Source of the DNA: Streptomyces sp. NRRL F-5135
GTDB taxonomy: Bacteria; Actinomycetota; Actinomycetes; Streptomycetales; Streptomycetaceae
Direction of reading: 5' to 3'
DNA: 64,000 nucleotides
Assembly (NCBI RefSeq): GCF_000719775.1
Contig: NZ_JOHR01000012.1
Location: 1 to 64,000, forward strand
In this document: positions 54,501-62,913 of the stretch, piece after piece
How the letters are laid out: each line of letters begins with the position of its first letter
Position numbering within the stretch: position 1 is the first letter of the stretch
Program-made: the position numbers and the translations under genes
Notes under the pieces: model-generated
What the model was told of the DNA's origin: nothing
Databases searched by the model: none
The model's input: only the letters and a program-made list of their open reading frames with translations

Positions 54501-57188
54501 ATGGTGGACAGCTGGGCCACGGCGGCCTCGACGAACCTGTTGACCTGGGTCGATGTCGACGAACGCTGTGCCGGACTGGCGGTCGGGGGCCGATGGCCCG
54601 AATGGCTGCTGGAGGCCAGTGCCTGGTGGGACGGCCTGGAACTGACGGTCGCGCCCGGCACTCAGGAGCCGACGGTGCGGGACTGGCTGGACGCCGCCTT
54701 CGGGAGGGGTTCCGTGGAAGGCGAGCCGGGGGAGCCCGTCCTGATGCTGGACCGGCCCCAGGGGGTACCCGCCGAAGGGCTGCCCGTCACGGTGACGCCG
54801 GACAACTCCTTCGATCCGGGGGACCGCACGCCCCGGCTGAGGCAGCGCAGGATCACCGGGCAGCTCGCCCGGCCGCTGCCCCGGGGGGAGGAGCCGGGCC
54901 TTCCCCACGACGTACAAGTGATCGCCTTCCACTCGTTCAAGGGAGGAGCGGGGCGCACGGTGCACGCTGTCGCCCTCGCCGATCTCCTGGCCGCCCGTGG
55001 TCACGGCGTCCTGTTGGTCGACGGCGACCTGGAGGCCCCCGGTATCACCTGGATGCACCAGGCGCAGGGCGGCGCGTGCGATGTCAGCTACGAGGACCTG
55101 CTGGCGCTGCTGCACGGGTCGACGGACGGCGACGCCGCACAGGCCGCACGGGTGGCTGCCGGCTATCTGCTCAACCAGGAGGCCGCCCGGTACGCCGACG
55201 GGAAGCTGGTGGTTCTGCCCGCCACCCGCAGGGCGCGGCTCGGTCCGCCGCGCATCGAGCCGGTGGACCTGCACACCCCCGGCCGGCCCCGCCACTTCCT
55301 GACCGAGGCGCTGGCGCACGTGGCCGCCGCCGCGGGCCTGGACACCGTGATCGTGGACCTCCGAGCCGGCGCTTCCGAACTGTCGGCGCCGATCCTGCTC
55401 GATTCTCGCGTCCAGCGAGTCTTCGTCGCGACCCTGAGCAGTCAGTCGCTCGACGGTACGGAGCGGCTGATCCGGCAGCTGGCGGTGGACGCGCCCGCCT
55501 TCACGGGCCAGGATCCGTCGCCGGCGGGCGTGATCACCCAGTACCGGCTGGACACCCACACCGAGGAAGTGACCCGCGCCCGGGCACGCCTCTCCGAGGC
55601 GCTGGAGGAGCTGTGCGTCGCACAGCCGACCGGCGACGCCGGGCTCCCCACACCGGAGGTGGACGCTCAAGTACTCACCGAGCCGCTGCTCAGCCCTTTC
55701 CGCGAGGAACTGCTCGCCCTGCCCCGGTCGTGGGACGACGTGCTGGACGTCGTCCGCCGCTGCGGGGTCGGGGAGCGTCTGGCCGAACTGGCACCGGTAC
55801 GCCTCACGGCGCCGGACCCGGTGCCGGTCACCGATGTCTCCGACGGCCGGGAGCGCCTGTACGAGCGGGCCCAGACACTGATCTTCGCCGAGAAGACGGC
55901 CCTGGACGGGGCCCTGGGCTTCCTGGCCACCGAACCGCTGCGACGACTGGTGGGGGATCACCGCACGTCACTGCCCGTCGCTGTCGTCGTCGGTGCGAAG
56001 GGGGCGGGGAAGACCTTCACTTACGCAAGGCTGTGCGCGGAGGGCGAGTGGTCGCGATTCGCCGGGAAGGCCAACGGAACTGTCCAGCTCACGGCCCCGG
56101 TCGTGCCGGTACTCGATCCCACGAACATGGACCAGACGGCTGAGGGGCGCACCGGCCCGCAGGACCGGCGGAACGCGCTCGCGGGAGGTGAGGGAGCGAG
56201 TGCCCAGGACATCCGACAGATCATCAACGAGGGACTCCGAAGCCCGCACAGCACGGACGTGGACCACTGGCGCACGGTGTGGCTGCGGTGCATGGCCCTG
56301 GCCGCCCTGGGACCCGCGGCGAAGGACAAGGACCCCGAGACGCTGCTCGTCGACCACGGGAAGCGACAGCGTCTGCTCTTCGTCATCGACGGCCTGGAGG
56401 ACTTCTTCCAGGTCCTGGACGGCGAGGACAAGCGCGCCGCGCTGCGTTCCCTGTTCACCGAGGTGCCCGACTGGCTGCGGACGCTGCGTGGCCGCCCGCT
56501 CGGCATCGTGATCTTCGCCCGGCGTGATCTGGTCCTCAGAGCCGTACGCCAGAACACGGGACAGTTCCTCGACCGGTACGCATCGTACGAACTGCGCTGG
56601 GATGTACAGGAGGCGCTGCGCCTCGCGCTGTGGGTGGCGGAGACCGCGCGTGCCGTCGCCGCGCCCCGAACGGATCTGATGGACCTCTCCGAGGACCGGA
56701 TCGCGGAGGAGCTGGTGCCCGTCTGGGGTGCCAAGATGGGGCGTGAGAGGTCCCGGCAGGCCAGGTCGCAGCGCTGGGTGCCGGCGGCGCTGGCCGACTT
56801 CAACGGGCAGGTGCAGGCCCGTGATGTCGTGCGGTTCCTCAGCGAGGCGGCGGAACGCTCCCGGGGAGACTCCGACTGGCCCGACCGCCTGCTCACCCCG
56901 GCGGCCATGCGCGACGCACTGGTGCCGTGCAGCCGGGCGAAGCTGGACGAACTGGCGCAGGAGAACCCGGCCCTGGGTAAACGGCTCAGGAGCCTGGGGG
57001 AGTTCGCCGCCACCGTTCCGATGCCGTTCACTGCGGAGGACGTCCGGCTGGACGCCAACGGCGTCGCCGAACTCATGGAGGCGGGGGCCCTCTCCATGGA
57101 CCTCGACGGCCGCTACCGGCTTCCCGAGATCTACCGGCACGCGCTCGGCTTCCGTACGGTGCGGGGAGGCGCACGCGTCGTGAGCTGA
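54501..57188 (+). CDS. Dual P-loop ATPase: KGG-A-GRT ParA/MinD-like domain plus AAA-like domain
   Basis: 895 residues from the ATG at 54501 (GGAGGA upstream; GTG at 54504 also possible). N-terminal region of about 135 residues, then a ParA/MinD-type domain with variant motif F-K-G-G-A-G-R-T (K147-T153; the usual final Lys is Arg), V-D-G-D-L-E-A-P-G and V-I-V-D-L-R-A-G-A-S. A second P-loop domain has G-A-K-G-A-G-K-T (498-505), Walker B L-L-F-V-I-D-G-L-E-D (D630), and an Arg-containing sensor (F-A-R-R-D). The C-terminus is helical, without membrane segments. The first domain recalls KGGVGR-variant ATPases of actinobacteria. It follows a HEPN-like gene and splits otsB from otsA. Role inferred: nucleotide-driven control of the HEPN partner. 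Confidence 0.75.
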   Translation: MVDSWATAASTNLLTWVDVDERCAGLAVGGRWPEWLLEASAWWDGLELTVAPGTQEPTVRDWLDAAFGRGSVEGEPGEPVLMLDRPQGVPAEGLPVTVTPDNSFDPGDRTPRLRQRRITGQLARPLPRGEEPGLPHDVQVIAFHSFKGGAGRTVHAVALADLLAARGHGVLLVDGDLEAPGITWMHQAQGGACDVSYEDLLALLHGSTDGDAAQAARVAAGYLLNQEAARYADGKLVVLPATRRARLGPPRIEPVDLHTPGRPRHFLTEALAHVAAAAGLDTVIVDLRAGASELSAPILLDSRVQRVFVATLSSQSLDGTERLIRQLAVDAPAFTGQDPSPAGVITQYRLDTHTEEVTRARARLSEALEELCVAQPTGDAGLPTPEVDAQVLTEPLLSPFREELLALPRSWDDVLDVVRRCGVGERLAELAPVRLTAPDPVPVTDVSDGRERLYERAQTLIFAEKTALDGALGFLATEPLRRLVGDHRTSLPVAVVVGAKGAGKTFTYARLCAEGEWSRFAGKANGTVQLTAPVVPVLDPTNMDQTAEGRTGPQDRRNALAGGEGASAQDIRQIINEGLRSPHSTDVDHWRTVWLRCMALAALGPAAKDKDPETLLVDHGKRQRLLFVIDGLEDFFQVLDGEDKRAALRSLFTEVPDWLRTLRGRPLGIVIFARRDLVLRAVRQNTGQFLDRYASYELRWDVQEALRLALWVAETARAVAAPRTDLMDLSEDRIAEELVPVWGAKMGRERSRQARSQRWVPAALADFNGQVQARDVVRFLSEAAERSRGDSDWPDRLLTPAAMRDALVPCSRAKLDELAQENPALGKRLRSLGEFAATVPMPFTAEDVRLDANGVAELMEAGALSMDLDGRYRLPEIYRHALGFRTVRGGARVVS

Positions 57189-57262
57189 GTCCGGCGTTCC
57201 GATTCCGGCCGTCGCCGGCCCGTCGCCCGCTCCGGCCGCGGCGGGCCGGCCCGCTTCGGCAG

Positions 57263-58702
57263 CTATTCGCCGCGCGGCGCCCGCAGCTGTTCCAACTGGT
57301 CCAGGAACCACTTCTGGGGCGGCAGTGCCGTCGCCGCGCCCGACAGGCGCTTCGTGCGTTCCGCGCGCTCGTCGGGGCCCATGGTCAGCGCCTCGTGCAG
57401 GGCCGACGCCGTCGCCGTGATGTCGTACGGGTTCACCACCAGCGCGTCCTCGCCCAGCTCCTCGTACGCGCCCGCCTCCCGCGACAGCACCAGCGCGCAG
57501 CCGTGGTCCGAGACCACCGGGATCTCCTTGGCGACCAGGTTCATACCGTCCCGGATCGGGTTGACCAGCGCGACGTCCGCCAGGCGGTAGGCGGCCAGCG
57601 AGCGGGCGAAGTCGTCCTTGACGTGGAGGATGACCGGGCGCCAGGTGTCCGTGCCGAAGTCGGAGTTGATCTGCTGGGCCACCCGGCTCACCTCCGCCGT
57701 GTAGTCGCGGTAGACGGCCAGGTCCTGCCGGGACGGATAGGCGAAGGCGATGTGGACGACGCGTTCGTGCCACTCCGGGCGGTCGGTCAGCAGGCGGCGG
57801 TAGGCGTGCAGGCCGCGGACGATGTTCTTGGACAGCTCCGTGCGGTCCACGCGGACGATCGTCTTCCGGGGCGCGGTGTCCGCGTCGCCGCCGCCGATCT
57901 CCTTGCGCAGCGCCACCAGCCGCTCGTCCACGTCCGGGCGGTGCGCCCGCTCGCGCAGGAAGTCGGCGTCCGCGCCCAGCCCGTGCACTCCGATGCGTGT
58001 GTCGCCCGTGCCGCCCAGCAGCGACGCGCAGCACGCGCGGAACGCCTCCGCCCAGCGGTGGGTCAGGAACGCCGCGCGGTCCGCGCCCAGGATGCCCCGC
58101 AGCAGCTGCCGCGCGATGTCGTCGGGGAGCATCCGGAAGTAGTCCACGGGCGCCCACGGCGTGTGCGAGAAGTGCCCGATCCGCAGATCGGGGCGCAGCG
58201 CGCGGAGCATGCCGGGGACCAGCGCCAGGTGGTAGTCCTGCACCAGGACCGCCGCGCCCTCGCCGGCCTCGTCGGCCAGCGCCTCGGCGAACGCGCGGTT
58301 GTACGTCTCGTACGCCGCCCACTGCGCCCGGAACTCCGGGCCGAACGACGGCTCCAGCGGCGTCTGGTACAGCAGGTGGTGGACGAACCACAGGGTGGAG
58401 TTGGCCACCCCGTTGTAGGCCCCGGCGAACACCTCGGGCGCGATGTCCAGCATGCGCACCCGCCGGCCGCCCGTCTCCGCCGGGTCGATCCGGCCGTCCG
58501 TGCGCCGCACGGCCTCCCGGTCGCCGTCGCCGAGCGCCGCGCACACCCACACCGCGTCCGTGCCGGGCCCGATGGCCGACAGCCCGGACACCAGGCCGCC
58601 GCCCCCGCGCTTCGCGGTCAGCGTGCCGTCGTCACCGAACGCGTACGAGACGGGGCCGCGGTTGGAGGCGACGAGGACTTGGGCGGCGTGCTCGGAGACC
58701 AT
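57263..58702 (-). CDS. otsA: Trehalose-6-phosphate synthase
   Basis: 479 residues. GT20 features include V-A-S-N-R-G-P-V-S-Y, G-G-G-G-L-V-S-G-L, W-F-V-H-H-L, V-Q-D-Y-H-L-A-L-V-P, H-T-P-W-A-P-V-D-Y-F, R-V-D-R-T-E-L-S-K-N-I and the C-terminal N-P-I-R-D-G-M-N-L-V-A-K-E. It joins UDP- or GDP-glucose to glucose-6-P to give trehalose-6-P. Normal length. Convergent with the ATPase unit; its own promoter lies in 58703-58925. Confidence 0.95.
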   Translation of the reverse strand: MVSEHAAQVLVASNRGPVSYAFGDDGTLTAKRGGGGLVSGLSAIGPGTDAVWVCAALGDGDREAVRRTDGRIDPAETGGRRVRMLDIAPEVFAGAYNGVANSTLWFVHHLLYQTPLEPSFGPEFRAQWAAYETYNRAFAEALADEAGEGAAVLVQDYHLALVPGMLRALRPDLRIGHFSHTPWAPVDYFRMLPDDIARQLLRGILGADRAAFLTHRWAEAFRACCASLLGGTGDTRIGVHGLGADADFLRERAHRPDVDERLVALRKEIGGGDADTAPRKTIVRVDRTELSKNIVRGLHAYRRLLTDRPEWHERVVHIAFAYPSRQDLAVYRDYTAEVSRVAQQINSDFGTDTWRPVILHVKDDFARSLAAYRLADVALVNPIRDGMNLVAKEIPVVSDHGCALVLSREAGAYEELGEDALVVNPYDITATASALHEALTMGPDERAERTKRLSGAATALPPQKWFLDQLEQLRAPRGE

Positions 58703-58925
58703 GTCGCGAACCTAGCCCGCCGAGGAAACGCTCAAACGTACGGATGTGATCCGGCCCGGGTGAACCCGGGACCGTTCCGCCCGCCGGTCACGCCGCCGGT
58801 CGCGCGCCGACGGGCTGAGCCGGCGGATCGGTGAGCCGTCCGGGCCGCGCCCCGGTACCGCCGCCCGAGGCGCCGTCACACCCCGGTCCCGCCGGCCGCC
58901 GCGCCCCCGGACCCGTCGCTTTCGG

Positions 58926-60020
58926 TCACGCGGCCCGGCGCGCCGCGTACTCCGCGACCTCCCGCATCGGCGGCCTCTCCTCCGTGTCCACCGGGTGCGT
59001 ACGCGGTACGAACCCGTCCCCGCCGCGCTCGAACTGCGTCAGCTCCGGCCGGACCAGGTGCCCGCGCGAGAGCCGTACCTGGGCCGTCCGGTAGATCGCC
59101 GCCGCCATCCGCCCGAGCGCCCGTTCGTCCTGGTGGCGGTGGAACCGCACCCCCACGTCCACCTGCGCCAGCGCGTCCAGCCCCACCGTGTGCAGGGCGT
59201 CGACGAGCAGGCCCAGCTCCACGCCGTACCCGACCGGGAAGGGCAGCCGCTCCAGCAGCGAGCGTCGCGCCGCGTACTCCCCGCCCAGCGGCTGGACGAA
59301 ACCGGCCAGGCGCGGCCAGTGCAGGTTGAGCAGCGGGCGGGCCACCAGCTCGGTCACCCGGCCGCCCTGACCGCCGCCCCCGGCCCCCGCCGCGCCCGAG
59401 CCCGAGCCCGCCGCCGTGCTCGTGTCCGAGCCCGCCGCCGTGCCCGTGTCCGAGCCCGCCGCCGTGCCCGTGCCCGCGTCCGCCGCCACACCCGTGCCCG
59501 CCGCGCCCAGCGGCCGGTCGTACATCGCCTTCACGAACTGCACCTCGGGGTCCGTCAGCAGCGGTCCCACGATCCCCGAGACGAAGTCGGCCGAGAACCG
59601 CCGCAGGTCGGCGTCCACGAAGCACACGACATCGCCGCTCGTCACCAGCAGTGACCGCCACAGCACCTCGCCCTTGCCGGGCAGCGCCGGCAGCCTGGGC
59701 AGGATCGCCTCCCGGTGCACCACCCGCGCCCCGGCCGCCGCAGCGACCTCGGACGTACGGTCCGTGGAACCGGAATCGACCACCACCAGCTCGTCGACCA
59801 GCGGCGCCCTCTCCATCAGCTCGTGCCGTACGACGGAGACGATCCCGCCGACCGTCTCCTCCTCGTTCAGGGCGGGCAGCACGACGCTCACCGTCGTGCC
59901 CCGGGCGGCCTTCGCCGCCAGCAGCCGGTCGAGCGGACGCTCGGCCACGGACCAGGAACGCCTGGTCAGCCAGTGCTCCACCTCTTCCAGCACGGTCGGT
60001 ACTCCCTGCGCGTCTGCCAT
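58926..60020 (-). CDS. gpgS: Glucosyl-3-phosphoglycerate synthase
   Basis: 364 residues. GT81 features: S-V-V-L-P-A-L-N-E-E-E-T-V-G, V-V-D-S-G-S-T-D, G-K-G-E-V-L-W-R-S-L, F-V-D-A-D-L-R metal-binding motif, Q-P-L-G-G-E-Y-A-A-R-R and Y-G-V-E-L-G-L-L-V-D. It makes glucosyl-3-phosphoglycerate, precursor of glucosylglycerate/methylglucose polymers. A Thr/Ala/Gly/Ser insert (about residues 170-215), coded by 24-bp repeats, interrupts the domain after Y-D-R-P-L-G. Divergent from thrC. Confidence 0.92.
   Translation of the reverse strand: MADAQGVPTVLEEVEHWLTRRSWSVAERPLDRLLAAKAARGTTVSVVLPALNEEETVGGIVSVVRHELMERAPLVDELVVVDSGSTDRTSEVAAAAGARVVHREAILPRLPALPGKGEVLWRSLLVTSGDVVCFVDADLRRFSADFVSGIVGPLLTDPEVQFVKAMYDRPLGAAGTGVAADAGTGTAAGSDTGTAAGSDTSTAAGSGSGAAGAGGGGQGGRVTELVARPLLNLHWPRLAGFVQPLGGEYAARRSLLERLPFPVGYGVELGLLVDALHTVGLDALAQVDVGVRFHRHQDERALGRMAAAIYRTAQVRLSRGHLVRPELTQFERGGDGFVPRTHPVDTEERPPMREVAEYAARRAA
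59404..59475 (-). repeat. Three 24-bp tandem units inside gpgS
   Basis: Units starting GAGCCCGCCGCCGTG repeat every 24 bases, in frame, and code G-T-A-A-G-S-D-T-type octapeptides on the minus strand. Later DNA (to 59505) holds degenerate copies. Confidence 0.9.
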
Positions 60021-60119
60021 GAAACGTGATCCATCTCGCGGTGCGGACGGCTATCTCAACCGTCCACCCCTTCGGTTACAGTCTTGAACACGTGAACAAA
60101 CGCGTCGGACCCAGGGTCC

Positions 60120-60245
60120 GGTGCCATAGCGCTCATCCAGAGGGACTGAGGGAACGGCCCGTCGAAGTCCCGGCAACCCTCCCGCCGACCATTCGAGGTC
60201 ACGGTGGGGAAGGTGCCAATTCCGGCTCGTGGCGAAGTACGTCGC
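60120..60245 (+). ncRNA. SAM riboswitch (S-box, SAM-I/IV class)
   Basis: The leader of thrC contains the S-box core in order: CTCATCCAGAGGGAC, TGAGGGAACGGCCC, GAAGTCCCGGCAACCC and, further on, GGTGCCAATTCC. The AGGGA...GGCCC and CGGCAACC blocks and the closing GGTGCCAATTCC are the signature of SAM-I-like and SAM-IV aptamers. Subclass not decided from sequence alone. Confidence 0.85.
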
Positions 60246-60272
60246 GAGGAAGATGAGGAGAAAGGGCCTCGC
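60244..60272 (+). promoter_or_regulatory. Possible ribosome-site sequestering hairpin before thrC
   Basis: GCGAGG (60244-60249) can pair with CCTCGC (60267-60272); the loop holds GAGGAGAAAGG, the only Shine-Dalgarno-like sequence before the start at 60277. It could be the expression platform of the riboswitch. Confidence 0.45.
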
Positions 60273-60276
60273 CTCC

Positions 60277-61611
60277 ATGGCTGTGCAGACCGCCCCCACC
60301 GGCGACACCAACAGCGCCGCCGGCGCCCCCGCCACCACCACCGTTTCCACACCGGCATCCGTCGATCTCGGGCCCGCCGCCGCGCTCTCGTGCCGCGAAT
60401 GCGGCCAGCGGTTCCCCCTCGGTCCCATTTTCGCCTGCGCCGAGTGTTTCGGGCCGCTCGAAGTGGCGTACGACCTCCCCGGCGGCGACCCGGAGGAGCT
60501 GAAGAAGCGCATCGCCGAGGGTCCGGACAACATCTGGCGCTACGCCCCGCTGCTGCCCGTCCCCGCCGACGTGGCCACGAAGCCCAGCATCAACCCCGGC
60601 TTCACCAAGCTCGTCAAGGCCGACAACCTCGCCCGTGAGCTGGGCGTCACCGGTTCCCTGCACATCAAGGACGACTCCGGCAACCCGACGCACTCCTTCA
60701 AGGACCGGGTCGTCGCCATCGCCGTCGAGGCCGCCCGCGCCTTCGGCTTCACCACGCTCTCCTGCTCTTCCACCGGGAACCTCGCCGGGGCCGTCGGCGC
60801 CGCCGCGGCCCGCGCGGGATTCCGCTCCTGCGTCTTCATCCCGCACGACCTGGAGCAGGGCAAGGTGGTCATGGCCGCCGTCTACGGCGGTGAGCTGGTC
60901 GGCATCGAGGGCAACTACGACGATGTGAACCGGTTCTGCTCCGAGCTCATCGGCGACCCGCTGGGCGAGGGGTGGGGCTTCGTCAACGTCAACCTCCGGC
61001 CGTACTACGGCGAGGGTTCCAAGACGCTGGCGTACGAGATCTGCGAGCAGCTCGGCTGGCGGCTGCCCGACCAGATCGTCGTCCCGATCGCCTCCGGCTC
61101 ACAGCTCACGAAGATCGACAAGGGTCTCCAGGAGCTGATCAGGCTGGGCCTGGTCGAGGACAAGCCGTACAAGATCTTCGGTGCCCAGGCGAAGGGCTGC
61201 TCGCCGGTGTCCACCGCCTTCAAGGCCGGGCACGACGTCGTACGGCCGCAGAAGCCGGACACCATCGCCAAGTCCCTGGCCATCGGCAACCCGGCCGACG
61301 GTCCGTACGTGCTGGACATCGCCCGGCGCACCGGCGGCGCCGTCGAGGACGTGGACGACGAGCAGATCGTGGCCGCGATCAAGCTGCTGGCGCGGACCGA
61401 GGGCATCTTCGCGGAGACCGCGGGCGGCGTGACCGTCGGCGTGACCAAGAAGCTGATCGAGGCCGGTGTCCTCGACCCGGCGCTGACGACCGTGGTCCTC
61501 AACACGGGAGACGGGCTGAAGACGCTGGACGCCGTGGCGGAGACGACGGGGCCGACGGCGACGATCCGGCCGGACCTCGACGCGTTCCGCGCCGCCGGTC
61601 TGGCCGGCTGA
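60277..61611 (+). CDS. thrC: Threonine synthase
   Basis: 444 residues from the ATG at 60277; a GTG at 60229 is in frame but lies inside the riboswitch. A disordered N-terminus of about 30 residues precedes C-R-E-C-G and C-A-E-C-F zinc-ribbon-like pairs. The PLP fold has the Schiff-base Lys in T-H-S-F-K-D-R, S-S-T-G-N-L-A-G-A-V and I-A-S-G-S-Q-L-T-K-I. It makes threonine from O-phosphohomoserine, the branch that competes with methionine for the same precursor, which explains SAM control. Confidence 0.94.
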   Translation: MAVQTAPTGDTNSAAGAPATTTVSTPASVDLGPAAALSCRECGQRFPLGPIFACAECFGPLEVAYDLPGGDPEELKKRIAEGPDNIWRYAPLLPVPADVATKPSINPGFTKLVKADNLARELGVTGSLHIKDDSGNPTHSFKDRVVAIAVEAARAFGFTTLSCSSTGNLAGAVGAAAARAGFRSCVFIPHDLEQGKVVMAAVYGGELVGIEGNYDDVNRFCSELIGDPLGEGWGFVNVNLRPYYGEGSKTLAYEICEQLGWRLPDQIVVPIASGSQLTKIDKGLQELIRLGLVEDKPYKIFGAQAKGCSPVSTAFKAGHDVVRPQKPDTIAKSLAIGNPADGPYVLDIARRTGGAVEDVDDEQIVAAIKLLARTEGIFAETAGGVTVGVTKKLIEAGVLDPALTTVVLNTGDGLKTLDAVAETTGPTATIRPDLDAFRAAGLAG

Positions 61612-61790
61612 CCGCGACGGCCGTCGTCCGTCGGCGGCCGTGCCCGCCCGGGCTGTTCGGCGGCCCTGCCCGTCCCGGCGGTCCGGCGGCGAGCCCGCCC
61701 CCGGGCGATCCGACGGCCTCGCCCGCCCCCGGGTCGCTCGCGTCCCGGCTCGCCTCCCGCCGCCGCCCCCCTCCTCACGAAAGGCTTCCC

Positions 61791-62066
61791 ATGAGCGTCA
61801 ACGTCCGTATCCCCACCATCCTCCGCACGTACACCGGCGGTCAGGCCGAGGTCTCCGCGCAGGGCGCGACCCTCGCCGATGTCATCCAGTCCCTGGAGAA
61901 GGACCATCCCGGCATCGCCGCGCGCGTCCTCGACGACCAGGGCAAGCTGCGCCGGTTCGTGAACGTGTACGTGAACGACGACGACGTCCGCTTCGAGCAG
62001 GGGCTCCAGACGGCCACGCCCGACGGCGCCGGCGTCTCGATCATCCCCGCGGTCGCCGGCGGCTGA
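61791..62066 (+). CDS. MoaD/ThiS-family ubiquitin-like sulfur carrier
   Basis: 91 residues, ATG with AAGG upstream. It has the beta-grasp pattern V-N-V-R-I-P-T-I-L-R, L-A-D-V-I-Q-S-L and V-N-V-Y-V-N-D-D-D-V-R-F and ends in Gly-Gly, the site for thiocarboxylate formation. Proteins of this branch supply sulfur in O-phosphoserine-type cysteine or molybdopterin/thiamine pathways. Its position after thrC, near an amino-acid gene, suggests a CysO-like role, but that is inference. Ends at a strong terminator. Confidence 0.85.
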   Translation: MSVNVRIPTILRTYTGGQAEVSAQGATLADVIQSLEKDHPGIAARVLDDQGKLRRFVNVYVNDDDVRFEQGLQTATPDGAGVSIIPAVAGG

Positions 62067-62105
62067 CGCCCCGTCTCCCGCCCGCACGGGTTGCCACTCG
62101 TGCTC

Positions 62106-62146
62106 GGAATGCCCCTCTCCGCGAGAGAAGCGGAGGGGGGCATTCC
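62106..62146 (+). terminator. Hairpin terminator after the MoaD/ThiS gene
   Basis: 17-bp stem (62106-62122 with 62130-62146), one G-U pair, 7-base loop. Confidence 0.85.
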
Positions 62147-62456
62147 CGATGGTTGAGCACGGTAGAGTGTGGGAACACCCCTCCGCCGGCCGGGTCGAAC
62201 CCCCCTCGGACGCGATCGAGAACGCGACAACCTGAGGGGAAAACACGGGTGAACTTTGCGCGGGATGCGCGCTTTGCCCGGCCCGACTTGCCCCGGAACG
62301 CAGTGGATTCAGCACTATGCGTGTTCGGCCATCCCCAGATTTCTCGTCCGATTGACCTGTTGCAGAGGGCAGTTGGGCAGATACATTCAGCCGCGGTCGA
62401 CGCGTTCCGGCGCGAAGTGTGGCCCCGTGCAAGGGCCGGTACTAGGGGAGTTGGGC
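62147..62456 (+). other. Long leader/promoter region of the cold-shock gene
   Basis: About 310 bases without a supported gene. The sequence is less GC-rich toward the middle (for example 62300-62400). Cold-shock genes often have long structured leaders; the promoter probably lies near 62155-62175 (TAGAGT). No defined element could be assigned. Confidence 0.5.
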
Positions 62457-62660
62457 ATGGCTCAGGGCACCGTCAAGTGGTTCAACGCGGAGAAGGGATA
62501 CGGCTTCATCGCGGTCGACGGTGGTGCGGATGTTTTCGTCCACTACAGCGCGATCCAGATGGATGGCTACCGCACCCTTGAAGAAGGTCAGCGAGTGGAG
62601 TTCGAGATCTCGCAGGGCCAGAAGGGTCCGCAGGCGGACATGGTCAAACTCGCCGTCTGA
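62457..62660 (+). CDS. Cold-shock domain protein
   Basis: 67 residues, the usual length. A full [27 protein letters not shown] and [17 protein letters not shown]1 (K-G-Y-G-F-I) and RNP2 (V-F-V-H-Y) are intact. It binds single-stranded RNA/DNA and acts as an RNA chaperone. Followed by a perfect terminator. Confidence 0.95.
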   Translation: MAQGTVKWFNAEKGYGFIAVDGGADVFVHYSAIQMDGYRTLEEGQRVEFEISQGQKGPQADMVKLAV

Positions 62661-62694
62661 TCCCGGCGCGATCGGCCACCGACGCACTCACTCC

Positions 62695-62732
62695 GAGGGG
62701 CCCGTATCCCAGAACTGGGATACGGGCCCCTC
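62695..62732 (+). terminator. Perfect hairpin terminator after the cold-shock gene
   Basis: 18-bp perfect stem (62695-62712 with 62715-62732) around AA. Confidence 0.9.
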
Positions 62733-62879
62733 GCGTGCGTACGTGTGTGCGTGCGTAAGCGCGTCACGTACGAGGCGAGGCGGGGCGGGACGGGGTGGGA
62801 CGGGCCCCGCGCCGGGCGGGAACCGCCCTCGAGACCCGCCCGGAGAGACGGGATCCGGGGCCGGGCGGTCGCCTTCGTG

Positions 62880-62906
62880 CTTGCACTCTCGGGGGTCGAG
62901 TGCTAA
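62880..62906. promoter_or_regulatory. CIRCE element 1 (HrcA operator)
   Basis: CTTGCACTC-N9-GAGTGCTAA; the right arm matches the CIRCE consensus (TTAGCACTC-N9-GAGTGCTAA) exactly, the left arm differs at two or three bases. Confidence 0.85.
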
Positions 62907-62913
62907 TCATTGG

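Noticed and set aside
57189..57262. Terminator or small RNA between the ATPase gene and otsA
   Set aside because: Only short GC-rich inverted stretches (GCCGG/CCGGC) are visible in this convergent gap; not distinct from background.
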